From Nitratiruptor sp. SB155-2 (GTDB lineage Bacteria; Campylobacterota; Campylobacteria; Campylobacterales; Nitratiruptoraceae), in NCBI RefSeq assembly GCF_000010325.1, contig NC_009662.1, forward strand, positions 1 through 64,000: a stretch of DNA of 64,000 nucleotides, given 5' to 3'. The position numbers were made by a program, and so were the translations under genes. Below the pieces are notes generated by a model. The model saw only the letters and a list, made by a program, of their open reading frames with translations, ran no database searches and was not told the DNA's origin. Positions 31,549 through 40,260 of this stretch are shown here, in pieces (within the stretch, counting starts at the first letter, position 1; the number at the start of each line of letters is the position of its first letter).

Positions 31549-31853
31549 ATGGAGCACTCCTTCATTTTGTTTGGTAGATCAATTGGCAACTGTTTGATAA
31601 CCTCTAGGGCACACTGTTGGAGAGGATCGAGATCTTTAGATAAATCATAATAGATCCATTTTCCCTCTCTTTTGCTTGTTAAAAAACCGGCATCCTTTAA
31701 GATTTTGAGATGGCGTGATAATCTTGATTGGCCAAGATCCAAAGAGCTTTGCAATTCACAAACACAGCTTGCGCCATTTTCAAGTAAAAATCGAAGAATT
31801 TTTACCCGTGTCTCATCATAGAGCGCTCCGCTTGTTTGCAAAAACCGATCCAT
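31545..31853 (-). CDS. arsR: ArsR-family arsenic-responsive repressor
   Basis: 102 residues. Winged-helix domain with the metal-site ASCVCELQ (Cys30, Cys32) at the start of the recognition-helix region and GQSRLSRHLKILKDAGFL for DNA contact. ArsR proteins bind As(III) at the CxC motif and release the operator. It heads the operon arsR-arsC-redox protein-arsP-arsB and is transcribed divergently from nhaA. Confidence 0.92.
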   Translation of the reverse strand: MDRFLQTSGALYDETRVKILRFLLENGASCVCELQSSLDLGQSRLSRHLKILKDAGFLTSKREGKWIYYDLSKDLDPLQQCALEVIKQLPIDLPNKMKECSI

Positions 31854-31881
31854 TTTGACTCCTTTGGAGGAATAGTACCAA

Positions 31882-31930
31882 AAAACTAATCAATAAATCA
31901 ATATATATTTATATGATAATATGATAATAT
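31882..31930. promoter_or_regulatory. arsR-nhaA divergent control region with two tandem octamers
   Basis: Two adjacent copies of AATCAATA (31888-31903) are followed by two adjacent copies of ATATGATA (31911-31926). They sit in the AT-rich gap between arsR and nhaA, where the ArsR operator is expected. That ArsR binds here is inferred from location. Confidence 0.4.
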
Positions 31931-31962
31931 TTAGCATAGCATTCATACAATAAGGAATCGTC

Positions 31963-33129
31963 ATGAAAGGAAAAGTGGTTGCACTTTTACATAAAGAGTC
32001 TACTATAGGAATTTTACTTATTATCGCTACGCTTTTGGCTCTTTTTTTGGAGAATTCTCCACTATCGAGTTTTTATGATAGTTTTTTACATACACCAGTG
32101 GAGATTCGTTTCGGTGCACTACATATCGCAAAACCGTTGCTTTTATGGGTCAATGATGGATTAATGGCGGTTTTTTTCTTTTATGTGGGGCTTGAAATCA
32201 AACGGGAGATCGTGGATGGCCATCTATCGCAAATTTCTCAAATGACTTTTCCAGCTATTGCAGCCCTAGGTGGGATGGTCGTCCCGGCCCTACTTTTTGC
32301 TTCGCTCAATTTTCATGATGAAAAAGCTTTGAATGGATGGGCGATTCCTACGGCTACCGATATCGCCTTTGCTCTTGGAGTCTTATCTTTGCTGGGAAAT
32401 AGAATCCCCTTTTCACTCAAGGTCTTCTTAATGACATTGGCCATTGTCGATGATCTTGGGGCCATTATCGTGATAGCTCTTTTTTATACGACAAAGTTAT
32501 CTTTAACCTCTTTGGTTGTAGCTTCCATCGCTTTAACAATACTATTTATCATGAATAGAATGTGTGTAATTTCCAAGGGAGCATATATTCTCGTTGGAGT
32601 TGCTCTTTGGGTGAGTGTTTTAAAATCTGGAGTGCACGCCACACTGGCAGGTGTGGCACTCGCACTTTTGATTCCTTATCGAATCAACAAAAATGGAAAA
32701 ATATATGAGCTAACGAAGCAGATGGAGCATGGACTTCATCTATGGGTGAACTTTTTTATCTTGCCTCTTTTTGCTTTTGCCAACGCTGGAGTGAATCTGC
32801 AAAATATTTCTATGTCGGAGCTATTTGGTAGTGTCCCTATGGGGATAATGCTTGGACTATTCATCGGAAAACAGTTGGGTGTTTTTGGATTTGGATATTT
32901 GGCCGTAAAACTTAAAATTGCAAAGCTACCAAAAGAGAGTACACTGATACAGTTTTATGGCGTTGCCGTGCTAGCCGGTATCGGGTTTACAATGAGCCTT
33001 TTTATCGATTCTTTAGCCTATGAAGATGCACAGATCTATCAATACGCCGATAAACTTGCAGTATTGATAGGTTCGCTACTTTCGGGAATATGGGGTTATA
33101 TAGTTCTTTCTAAGAGTAGCGCACCCTAA
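31963..33129 (+). CDS. nhaA: Na+/H+ antiporter NhaA
   Basis: 388 residues with about 12 hydrophobic helices, the normal NhaA length. The ion-binding VDDLGAIIVIALFYT (paired Asp near residues 163-165) and FFFYVGLEIKREIVDGHLS near 73 are diagnostic. It exports Na+ in exchange for protons at the inner membrane, useful in a marine habitat. AAGGAATCGTC precedes the ATG. The divergent arrangement with arsR may be accidental. Confidence 0.96.
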   Translation: MKGKVVALLHKESTIGILLIIATLLALFLENSPLSSFYDSFLHTPVEIRFGALHIAKPLLLWVNDGLMAVFFFYVGLEIKREIVDGHLSQISQMTFPAIAALGGMVVPALLFASLNFHDEKALNGWAIPTATDIAFALGVLSLLGNRIPFSLKVFLMTLAIVDDLGAIIVIALFYTTKLSLTSLVVASIALTILFIMNRMCVISKGAYILVGVALWVSVLKSGVHATLAGVALALLIPYRINKNGKIYELTKQMEHGLHLWVNFFILPLFAFANAGVNLQNISMSELFGSVPMGIMLGLFIGKQLGVFGFGYLAVKLKIAKLPKESTLIQFYGVAVLAGIGFTMSLFIDSLAYEDAQIYQYADKLAVLIGSLLSGIWGYIVLSKSSAP

Positions 33130-33346
33130 ATTCCTTCTTTTTATCCGTTATCCCAATATTACTCTGTTTAAAATAAATCAGTATTATTAATAATATCAAA
33201 AAGTAGAATATAAGATATTATGAATTAATTTATAAATTTTTTATAAATAATTCTAATATTAAATTAAGCTGATGGATATTATCATTTCGATTGAGCGATG
33301 TTCAAATTGGAATTTCGCCCCAAATTTGAACTCGAAAGGATTACAC

Positions 33347-34693
33347 ATGGCTCTTACTAGAAGAGATTTGCTTAAGCTTGGAGGAATTGCTGCAGCTGGA
33401 GCAGCTTTGAGTGGATGCACGGCATCCAGTGGCAGTGCAAAACCAAGTGCTGCAAAGGCTGGTTTATGCATGGCGCCGATTCCAAAAGCAAAGGGGCCGA
33501 GAGTTGTCGTTGTCGGTGGTGGATGGTCTGGACTTTCCATTGCCAAGTATGTGAAAAAGTATGCGCCTGAAGCAGATGTGGTGCTTATTGAAAGACGTGC
33601 ATCATTTATGAGCTGTCCTGTCAGTAACTTGTGGCTAGTTGGTTTAGTAGATTTGGAGTTTTTGACTCACGACTATTTACAAGCAGCTCGCAATAATAAC
33701 TATACATTTTTAAATGCTATGGTTCATGATGTCGACAGAGACAGTAAGCTAGTTTTTACCAACGAAGGGGCTGTAAAGTATGACTACTTGGTACTTGCTC
33801 CTGGGATCGATTATGACTATTCACGATGGACAAATGGTGATGTGGAGTTTGAAAATAGACTAAGAACCGAATATCCTGCAGGATTTGTTCCAGGAAGCGA
33901 ACATTTGACTCTACGAAACAAAGTGCAAGATTTTGAAGGCGGTAATTTTGTGTTAACTGTTCCAGGCGGTAATTACAGATGTTTGCCCGCTCCTTATGAG
34001 AGAGCCTGTTTGATTGCCTGGTATATGAAAAAAGAGGAGATTCCTGGAAAAGTGATTTTACTTGATGAAAACCCGGATATTACCATCAAAAAAGATGGGT
34101 TTCACTCTGCATTTGAAAAGCTCTATAAAGATTATATTGAGTATCTACCAGGTTCCACCATTACAAATATCGATCTTGACAAAAAAAGAGTTGAAACAGA
34201 ACTTGGTGAGGAGATCGATTTTGCAGATGCTGCGCTCTATCCAAGAGTACGAGGAGGAAAAATACTGGAAATTGCCGGTGTAGCAAAAGATAGTGTTTTT
34301 AACAAGGCAGAGGCCGATATCGATCCTTTTACCTACCAAACAAAAGCCGATCCGGATGTGTACTGTACAGGAGATGTGAGACCGATGGGGTTTAGCAAAT
34401 CTGGAAATACGGCAAATACAGAGGGGCATATTGTTGCAAGTATGATTGCAGCGCGCATCAAAGGGAAAGAGCCGAAATGGAAATCTCCTTTGACGGTTTG
34501 TTACTCTGCTGTATCTGGTGATCCTGTGCGAGCGATTTCTGTAAATGCAGAGTACAAATATAATGAAGCGAAAAAAGCTTTTGGATTCCATAATGCTGCT
34601 ACAAACGAGAAATGGGATGGAAAAGTCGGAGTGATGAACGGTAAAGGGCTTTTTGAGTGGGCTAAAGGGATGTATCGAGATATGTTTATGTAG
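33347..34693 (+). CDS. Flavocytochrome c sulfide dehydrogenase-type flavoprotein (FCSD/SoxF-like)
   Basis: 448 residues from ATG 33347 (AAAGGAT upstream). Tat signal with TRRDLLKLGG and a possible lipobox LSGC (Cys24). FAD-binding VVVVGGGWSGLSIAKYVKK near residue 53. Redox cysteines at 212 (in NYRCLPAPYERA) and 385 (in LTVCYSAVSG) match the active-site disulfide of FCSD. It oxidises sulfide or bound sulfur in the periplasm, passing electrons to a cytochrome c. It heads a cluster with a Rieske protein, SoxY, SoxZ and a cytochrome. The 217-base gap upstream is very AT-rich (33160-33270) with no clear element. Confidence 0.87.
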   Translation: MALTRRDLLKLGGIAAAGAALSGCTASSGSAKPSAAKAGLCMAPIPKAKGPRVVVVGGGWSGLSIAKYVKKYAPEADVVLIERRASFMSCPVSNLWLVGLVDLEFLTHDYLQAARNNNYTFLNAMVHDVDRDSKLVFTNEGAVKYDYLVLAPGIDYDYSRWTNGDVEFENRLRTEYPAGFVPGSEHLTLRNKVQDFEGGNFVLTVPGGNYRCLPAPYERACLIAWYMKKEEIPGKVILLDENPDITIKKDGFHSAFEKLYKDYIEYLPGSTITNIDLDKKRVETELGEEIDFADAALYPRVRGGKILEIAGVAKDSVFNKAEADIDPFTYQTKADPDVYCTGDVRPMGFSKSGNTANTEGHIVASMIAARIKGKEPKWKSPLTVCYSAVSGDPVRAISVNAEYKYNEAKKAFGFHNAATNEKWDGKVGVMNGKGLFEWAKGMYRDMFM

Positions 34694-34749
34694 ACCCAAA
34701 AGGGCCCACGAAATTGCGCAAACTAATTATATCTTGATTAGGATTAAAA

Positions 34750-35478
34750 ATGGATAGAAGAGGTTTTTTTAAAGTTGTCGGAGGCAGCGCTTTGATGGTA
34801 GCTGCCTCCCCTTCGCTTATTAAAGGATATTTGAGAGCTGATACAGGAGAGCTGTATAAGGCATATGAAAAAGTGCAGCTTGTAGATACGGAGGGAAATC
34901 CGGTTGTATATAGTGCTCTCAAAAAAGAGGTGCCCTATATTTTCCAATATCCGTATGCATCTACGCCAAACTTTTTACTACGAACTGATACGAAAACTTT
35001 GCCTGAGGTACAACTCAAAGCGGAAGATGGCTCAGAATATGTATGGAGAGGAGGTGTGGGCAAAGAGAAGGACCTGGTTGCATACAGCGCAATATGTCCT
35101 CATCAGCTAACCCACCCTACTCCAAATGACAGTTTTATAACCTATGTACCAAAGGGTAAAAAGACGATGGCCTACAAAGAGGGAGGTATCATTGTCTGTT
35201 CTTCCCATCTTTCGGCATACGATCCAAAAGCGGGTGCGAAAGTGTTGGCTGGACCTGCTCCTCAACCACTAGCGTCCATTGTTTTAGAAGTAGATGATCA
35301 AGGGCACATTTGGGCAGTTGGAGTGTTGGGTGCAGATAAGTTTCACGACTATTTTCGTTCATTCAAACCGGAATTGAAAGAGTTTTACCGCAATATCAGA
35401 AAAGCAAAAAAGATAGTCAAAGTGAGTGCGAAAACGGTGCCATTGAAAGAGTATACGAAAGAGATAATCCAATACTAA
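34750..35478 (+). CDS. Exported Rieske [2Fe-2S] protein
   Basis: 242 residues. Tat-type N-terminus DRRGFFKVVGG and a hydrophobic stretch to about residue 27. The Rieske ligands are Cys116/His118 (ICPHQLT) and Cys150/His153 (CSSHLSAYDP). The C-terminal third (about 190-242) is Lys-rich. It is unlike the Rieske subunit of a bc1 complex in being in a sulfur-oxidation cluster and lacking cytochrome b beside it. It probably carries electrons between the FCSD-like flavoprotein or SoxYZ-bound sulfur and the periplasmic electron chain. Confidence 0.85.
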   Translation: MDRRGFFKVVGGSALMVAASPSLIKGYLRADTGELYKAYEKVQLVDTEGNPVVYSALKKEVPYIFQYPYASTPNFLLRTDTKTLPEVQLKAEDGSEYVWRGGVGKEKDLVAYSAICPHQLTHPTPNDSFITYVPKGKKTMAYKEGGIIVCSSHLSAYDPKAGAKVLAGPAPQPLASIVLEVDDQGHIWAVGVLGADKFHDYFRSFKPELKEFYRNIRKAKKIVKVSAKTVPLKEYTKEIIQY

Positions 35479-35486
35479 GGATGGAT

Positions 35487-35957
35487 ATGGAAAGAAGAGA
35501 GTTTTTACAGGTGAGTGGATTTGCAATCGCAACTTTAATGGTTGGACGAATACAAATTAAAGCTGACGAAAGTGACAATGAAGCGATAGAGCTTTCATTT
35601 CAAGAGGCCTATGCCGATGCAACCGAAGGTGCGAAAAAGATCATTAAAAATGCAAAAGAGATGAGACTCAATATCCCGGATGCTCCGGAAAACGGTTTGG
35701 TTGTTCCGATCGAAGTGGAAGTGGAGTATCCGATGGAAGCGGGAAAATATATAAAACGAATTGATGTATTGACCACAAAAAATAGAGTGAACAAAGTTAT
35801 CACAGCCCACTATACTCCGGATAATGGCAAAGCGTATCTGTATGTGAATGCAAAACTGGGTGGTACGCAGGATGTTGTGCTACTGGCTCGAACGAATGAT
35901 GATATCGTTTTTGAGGCAAGAAAACATATCAAAGTCGCTCTTGGTGGATGTGGGTAA
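35487..35957 (+). CDS. soxY: Sulfur carrier protein SoxY
   Basis: 156 residues from ATG 35487; an ATG at 35481 is too close to the AAGG Shine-Dalgarno. N-terminal Tat-like ERREFLQVSGFAIATLM. The chain ends in VALGGCG, the swinging-arm carrying Cys155 that binds sulfur intermediates; the usual ending is GGCGG, so one glycine is absent. SoxY forms a heterodimer with SoxZ, encoded nine bases later. It carries sulfur substrates for thiosulfate or sulfide oxidation in the periplasm. Confidence 0.92.
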   Translation: MERREFLQVSGFAIATLMVGRIQIKADESDNEAIELSFQEAYADATEGAKKIIKNAKEMRLNIPDAPENGLVVPIEVEVEYPMEAGKYIKRIDVLTTKNRVNKVITAHYTPDNGKAYLYVNAKLGGTQDVVLLARTNDDIVFEARKHIKVALGGCG

Positions 35958-35966
35958 GGAGTGTAA

Positions 35967-36311
35967 ATGAGTAAGAAGTTTAATTGGAGACGAGGGGTTG
36001 TTAAGCCAACGACAAGAGAGTACAAAGTTGGTGATGTGGTGATTTTTCAAGCGATTACCATTCATCCGATGGATACAGGTTTTCAAAAAGATAAGCATTC
36101 TGGCCAGCTCAAGCCGAGATTTTTTGTAAAAGAGCTTGTTATTTTTTATAACGACAAGCAGGTATGCAGTTTTGACTTTGAAGTGAGTTCGAGTCCAAAT
36201 CCAAAGGTCAAATTTCCGCTTCGCATCAAGGGTCCAGGAGTCGTAAAAGCTGTGTGGATGGACAACAGGGGGAACAGGTTTGAAAAAAGTACGAAAATAA
36301 ATCCAAAATAG
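35967..36311 (+). CDS. soxZ: Sulfur oxidation protein SoxZ
   Basis: 114 residues, slightly longer than typical SoxZ. Conserved segments include YKVGDVVIFQAITIHPMDTGFQ near residue 20, FVKELVIFYND and VVKAVWMDNRG. It has no signal peptide and would be exported with SoxY through Tat. GTAAGGAG precedes the start. The pair lacks soxA, soxX, soxB, soxC and soxD in this window. Confidence 0.92.
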   Translation: MSKKFNWRRGVVKPTTREYKVGDVVIFQAITIHPMDTGFQKDKHSGQLKPRFFVKELVIFYNDKQVCSFDFEVSSSPNPKVKFPLRIKGPGVVKAVWMDNRGNRFEKSTKINPK

Positions 36312-36319
36312 GATCGCAA

Positions 36320-36724
36320 ATGAAAAGATGGATATTCGTAGTATTGACATGTGTACTGACTACGTCACTCTTTGCAGACAAAAGGGGCCGGACGAAGATG
36401 CAAATAGAGATGCAAAAGTTTGCCGCCGGGATGGAGCTTATGCAAAAAGGGATTTTGTATAACTGTAAAGAGTGTTTGGATGATGGTGCCGATAGAATTT
36501 TGAAAAATATCAAAGTGCTTGAAAAAGTGGATGTCAAGCACTTTTTACCGGAAAGTCAAAAATATGCCTATAAGTTTGCCCAAAAAACGGCAAAGTTGAT
36601 TGAAATGTATGCAAAAGATGCAAAAGAAGCTTTTGCAAAAGGGAATATGGAAGATGTGATGAACGATCATGCACAACTTCTACGGCAGTGCAACAGTTGC
36701 CATATGCGAATACGGGGGTGGTGA
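36320..36724 (+). CDS. Periplasmic class II-type cytochrome c
   Basis: 134 residues with a signal peptide (1-19, cleavage after LFA). The single heme motif CNSCH stands near the C-terminus (residues about 124-128), as in cytochrome c'-type four-helix proteins; an extra Cys pair (NCKECL) lies near 49-52. It follows SoxZ by eight bases and probably serves as electron acceptor for the FCSD/SoxYZ cluster. Redox partners are not visible. Confidence 0.82.
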   Translation: MKRWIFVVLTCVLTTSLFADKRGRTKMQIEMQKFAAGMELMQKGILYNCKECLDDGADRILKNIKVLEKVDVKHFLPESQKYAYKFAQKTAKLIEMYAKDAKEAFAKGNMEDVMNDHAQLLRQCNSCHMRIRGW

Positions 36725-36737
36725 TCAGCCCCCCCGT
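36712..36737. terminator. GC-rich hairpin between cytochrome and NERD-helicase genes
   Basis: ACGGGGG (36712-36718) pairs with CCCCCGT (36731-36737) around a 12-base loop that contains the cytochrome stop codon; only TTTA follows. The location between converging stop codons fits a terminator of moderate strength. Confidence 0.55.
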
Positions 36738-38585
36738 TTAAGCAAAAATACCTGCTACGAGACTAAAAAGTTCTGCCGCTAAAACAACCATCTCCGCTTC
36801 TTCTTTATACTTTTTAATGGTTGGAATCAATTTTGCCGTAGTTACATTATCTTCATTTTCAACATGTGTAGATGCATATTTTTTGAGTGTGTGAAGAACT
36901 TTTTCAACTTTCTGCGAGGGAGATTGATACTCTTTTGGCAAAGAGATGACAACCTCTTTTTTTGCTCGGGTCAACAGAACATAGAGTTTTCGATAGAGCA
37001 GTTCTGACTCTTTTTGATCAACGATTTTTAAAAACTCATCCAGATTGTGCAGAATGATCAGATCAGATTCCAGTCCTTTGATGGATTGAAAAGTCATAAC
37101 TTTGATGTGGTTGAACCCGCCTTTTTGAAAATGGCGTTGCCATTTTTGTACCGTATCTTTGTAATGGGTAAGAATAGTGATATCTTTGTACTCTTTTTGT
37201 GCAATGAACTCTTTGAGATCTAAAAACTCTTCATACTCTCCTATGTGGATCGTTCCATCGGCTAATAAAAAGTTGATATCATTCAAAAAACTTTTATCAA
37301 GATAGTGGGATTTTCTATAGTATGCATTGAGTTTTGTATCGTAGGAGAGGATCTCAAAAGCGCATTTTGAGATATTTGAGGGCGTTCTGTAGACATTTTT
37401 TAAGTTTTTGACTCTCCCTTTCATGGAGATTTTTGGAAAGCTGGGATGATGGAACACCTCTGCGATGGAGTTCATGGAGTAGGTGTAAAATTTTTGTGCT
37501 TCGTCTATAAAAAAGATGCAGTCTTTGATCTCTTCATAGATCACTCTCATCAGATTTGGTGGCATGTCTTGCGTTTCATCGCATAGAAAGAGATCGATAG
37601 GCTTTTTTTCTAGACGCAAGCGAAATTTCTTTTGAAATTCATTTGTCGCAGCTTTGGTTTTGAGTTTTTCAAACTTTTCATTGAAGGAATCTTTTTCGTC
37701 GATTCCGACAGCCTCTTCGTCAAAATCGATTCTTTTTAAAAGATCAAACAGCGATAAAACCGCTACATTTTTTTGTTCCGATTCATTGAACGCACTCGAA
37801 ATGATACTCTTGAGCTGTTTGTTGAAGCACAAAACGAGGATTTTTTCATCGGGATCATTTTTGATTCTATTGATGATGAAATTTGTTAAGATGACTGTTT
37901 TTCCCGTTCCGGCAACCCCTCTGATGATTCGAAAACCACTTGTGTAGTTGTTGAGGATACTTAACTGTTTATAATCAAAAAACATGATTTCATTTTGGGT
38001 GATGACCGGAAGAATCTTCTCCTTCTTCTTTTCTATACTCTTTTTATCCACAAGAAGCGATGCGATAGCCAAAAACTCTTTTTTATTTGGAATCAAATTT
38101 TTGGTTGCATGAAAAAATCTTTTAAAAAGCGCTCTATCATTGAGATCCTCTTGAAAGAAGGTGTGGTTATAATAGTTTTTGTATTTAGGATTTTTTTGAA
38201 AGAAGATATCTCCCTCATTCTTGGAGATATTGGGAAAAACGACTCTATACTCCACATTGATCGGGATTTTTCCCAAATTGTCTTCGATATGTCCCAAAAG
38301 GATATTTTTATAAAGAGATACTTGTTCAAATGGATCATTGGTTGGAGAGATGTACTCAAGGGATTTCCAGTTTTTTACTTCTATCGCAAAGATGCCCAAT
38401 GTTGCGTGAAGCAGTGTGAGGTCGATCTCAATGGTGCTTGTGCCATTGGAAATTTTGGCTTTGGGTATGAGAAAATAGTTATTGGATGATTCTTGCAAAA
38501 GTTTTCTAATAGCCTCCAATACTTCATCTTCCCCTTTTTGTCCAATGCCCAGGCGAGTAAATATGTTTAAGACTCCTTGCCGCAT
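36738..38585 (-). CDS. NERD-domain nuclease/UvrD-like helicase fusion
   Basis: 615 residues. N-terminal nuclease-related (NERD) domain at about 15-130, with IEIDLTLLHATLGIFAIEVKNWK containing the D and E-x-K of the restriction-endonuclease-like core. A superfamily 1 helicase part follows: Walker A RGVAGTGKTVIL near 222, FLCDETQDMPP (Walker B with Gln) near 340, IFFIDEAQKFY, and a C-terminal VMTFQSIKGLESDLIILHN plus LLYRKLYVLLTRAKKEVVI. Such proteins occur in DNA repair and in some phage-defence settings. No partner gene is beside it; it stands alone on the minus strand with a divergent start. Confidence 0.85.
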   Translation of the reverse strand: MRQGVLNIFTRLGIGQKGEDEVLEAIRKLLQESSNNYFLIPKAKISNGTSTIEIDLTLLHATLGIFAIEVKNWKSLEYISPTNDPFEQVSLYKNILLGHIEDNLGKIPINVEYRVVFPNISKNEGDIFFQKNPKYKNYYNHTFFQEDLNDRALFKRFFHATKNLIPNKKEFLAIASLLVDKKSIEKKKEKILPVITQNEIMFFDYKQLSILNNYTSGFRIIRGVAGTGKTVILTNFIINRIKNDPDEKILVLCFNKQLKSIISSAFNESEQKNVAVLSLFDLLKRIDFDEEAVGIDEKDSFNEKFEKLKTKAATNEFQKKFRLRLEKKPIDLFLCDETQDMPPNLMRVIYEEIKDCIFFIDEAQKFYTYSMNSIAEVFHHPSFPKISMKGRVKNLKNVYRTPSNISKCAFEILSYDTKLNAYYRKSHYLDKSFLNDINFLLADGTIHIGEYEEFLDLKEFIAQKEYKDITILTHYKDTVQKWQRHFQKGGFNHIKVMTFQSIKGLESDLIILHNLDEFLKIVDQKESELLYRKLYVLLTRAKKEVVISLPKEYQSPSQKVEKVLHTLKKYASTHVENEDNVTTAKLIPTIKKYKEEAEMVVLAAELFSLVAGIFA

Positions 38586-38697
38586 ACTTCTACCCTTTCA
38601 TTAAAAGCCTTCATAAAAATGGTATGTAACCTTATGAATAATTTTATCTAAAAGGAAAGTTGCATATAGTACAGATAGTTTAGGAAAAAGGGGTTTT

Positions 38698-39000
38698 ATG
38701 AAAGCTTTACAAGAATTTATCGATCTTATAAAAAAAGAGCAGTTTTATGAAGCACATGAAGTGCTCGAAGAGATTTGGTTTCCAAGAAGAAAGAGCAAAG
38801 ATGTGTATATTTTGGTTTTAAAAGGATTTATCAACGCTTCTGTGGCCCTGGAGCTTAGAAGGCTCGGAAGAGTGGAAAATGCAAAAAAAGTGTGGCAAAA
38901 CTATTTGAAATATAAAGTTTTGATCAACGAATGCAAAGAGCCATTTTTTGAAAGGACAGCCAAATTTTTGGACAGCTGCTATGACAAATATCTATCATGA
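38698..39000 (+). CDS. DUF309 family protein
   Basis: 100 residues, helical. The motif FYEAHEVLEEIWFP (residues about 17-30) is the DUF309 signature. These small proteins have no established function. The last 20 bases overlap the next gene, so the two are coupled. Confidence 0.82.
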   Translation: MKALQEFIDLIKKEQFYEAHEVLEEIWFPRRKSKDVYILVLKGFINASVALELRRLGRVENAKKVWQNYLKYKVLINECKEPFFERTAKFLDSCYDKYLS

Positions 39001-40252
39001 AGCGACGAAACACTCCTACTGGAGCGTTCGTAAAAACCCAAACTATTTAGACTGGTCCAAACAGCCTATTCCTTTTAAAATATATCCTACAACATACCCT
39101 TTTATTCCACTAGATATGAATAATCCTTTGCACACATTCATCTATCGAATAGGTGGTATCAACGCAAAAAAGGTCTATCCTGGAGTCGAATACTATCTTC
39201 GTACCATTCCAAGTGCCGGAGCCCTATATCCGGTTGAGATCTATTTTCAATCTAGAGGTGTCGATGGACTCGAGAATGGAATATACCATTTTAGCGTAGC
39301 CGAAAATGGCCTTAAATTTTTGTATCCGTTACAGGAGGATGAGGGTATAGAGATATTCTTTGAAAAAAAGAGGCAAATCAAAGGTTTTATTTTTCTCTTT
39401 TCTACGATCTATTACCGCTCCAGCTGGAAATATAAAAATAGAGCCTTTCGATATTGTTTGCTCGATACCGGCCATGCCTTAGGAGCATTGGAGGTAAGTG
39501 CCTTTTTGTTTGAAAGAGCCTACTATATTTTGTATGACTTCGATAAAGAAGCTTTGAATGAAGCTTTTGGATTTGAAAGCAGGGAGTTTTTCTTAAGTAG
39601 TGCAGTTGTAGGTATCCCGTTGGAAAAAGAAGCAAAATTGTTCGATATGAAACTGCCTTTTGTTGATGGTACAAGAACATTTGAGCAAAACAGTGTGATA
39701 GAAGATGCCTATAAAGAGACGCTTTATTTGAAAAACTGCAAAGCGAATTTTCGCTTTCCAAAATTTCCTTTTGAGCCAAAAAGGCTCGAAGAAGCGGTGA
39801 TGCAGCGACGAAGTATACGAGATTTTGAAGGAAAGTATATCAAAAAAGAGCAGTTTGAGTTTATTCTTTCTTGGATGCGAAACCCTGTCCCGAGTGACTG
39901 TGATGAAAAAGTGGATATCTGGTATGTTATCAACCGGGTAGATGGGCTTCAGCCAGGACTCTATAAAAATAGTGAGCTTGTAAAGGAGGGGGATTTCCAC
40001 AACAAAGCGGGGTATCTGTGTTTAGAGCAAGCTCTTGGGAGTCAAAGTGCTGTAACCTTTTTTCTTACAAGCCATGGAGAAAATTATCAGCCTCTCTATC
40101 AAAAAGCCGGACTCATAGGTCACAGATGCTATATTGCAAGTGAATATTTAGGCATTGGATGCAGCGGTATTGGAGCTTACTATGACGATGAGGTACGAGA
40201 GTTTTTACAAACGGATGATATGGTATTATATGCCTTAGCAATAGGCATATAG
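38981..40252 (+). CDS. SagB/ThcOx-type nitroreductase-like protein
   Basis: 423 residues from ATG 38981, inside the end of the DUF309 gene. It appears to be a double nitroreductase fold: the first half has RTIPSAGALYPVEIYF and DTGHALGALEVSAFL, the second has MQRRSIRDFEGKYI and the ending GAYYDDEVREFL. The R-x-x-P-S-A-G-A-L-Y-P motif identifies the SagB/ThcOx group, FMN enzymes known to oxidise azoline rings in peptide natural products, though most stand-alone copies have unknown substrate. No precursor peptide or cyclodehydratase is seen nearby. Confidence 0.83.
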   Translation: MTNIYHEATKHSYWSVRKNPNYLDWSKQPIPFKIYPTTYPFIPLDMNNPLHTFIYRIGGINAKKVYPGVEYYLRTIPSAGALYPVEIYFQSRGVDGLENGIYHFSVAENGLKFLYPLQEDEGIEIFFEKKRQIKGFIFLFSTIYYRSSWKYKNRAFRYCLLDTGHALGALEVSAFLFERAYYILYDFDKEALNEAFGFESREFFLSSAVVGIPLEKEAKLFDMKLPFVDGTRTFEQNSVIEDAYKETLYLKNCKANFRFPKFPFEPKRLEEAVMQRRSIRDFEGKYIKKEQFEFILSWMRNPVPSDCDEKVDIWYVINRVDGLQPGLYKNSELVKEGDFHNKAGYLCLEQALGSQSAVTFFLTSHGENYQPLYQKAGLIGHRCYIASEYLGIGCSGIGAYYDDEVREFLQTDDMVLYALAIGI

Positions 40253-40260
40253 GAGTGAAG

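Noticed and set aside
31854-31962. CRISPR-like repeats between arsR and nhaA
   Set aside because: Only two pairs of 8-base tandem repeats without spacers; no array structure.
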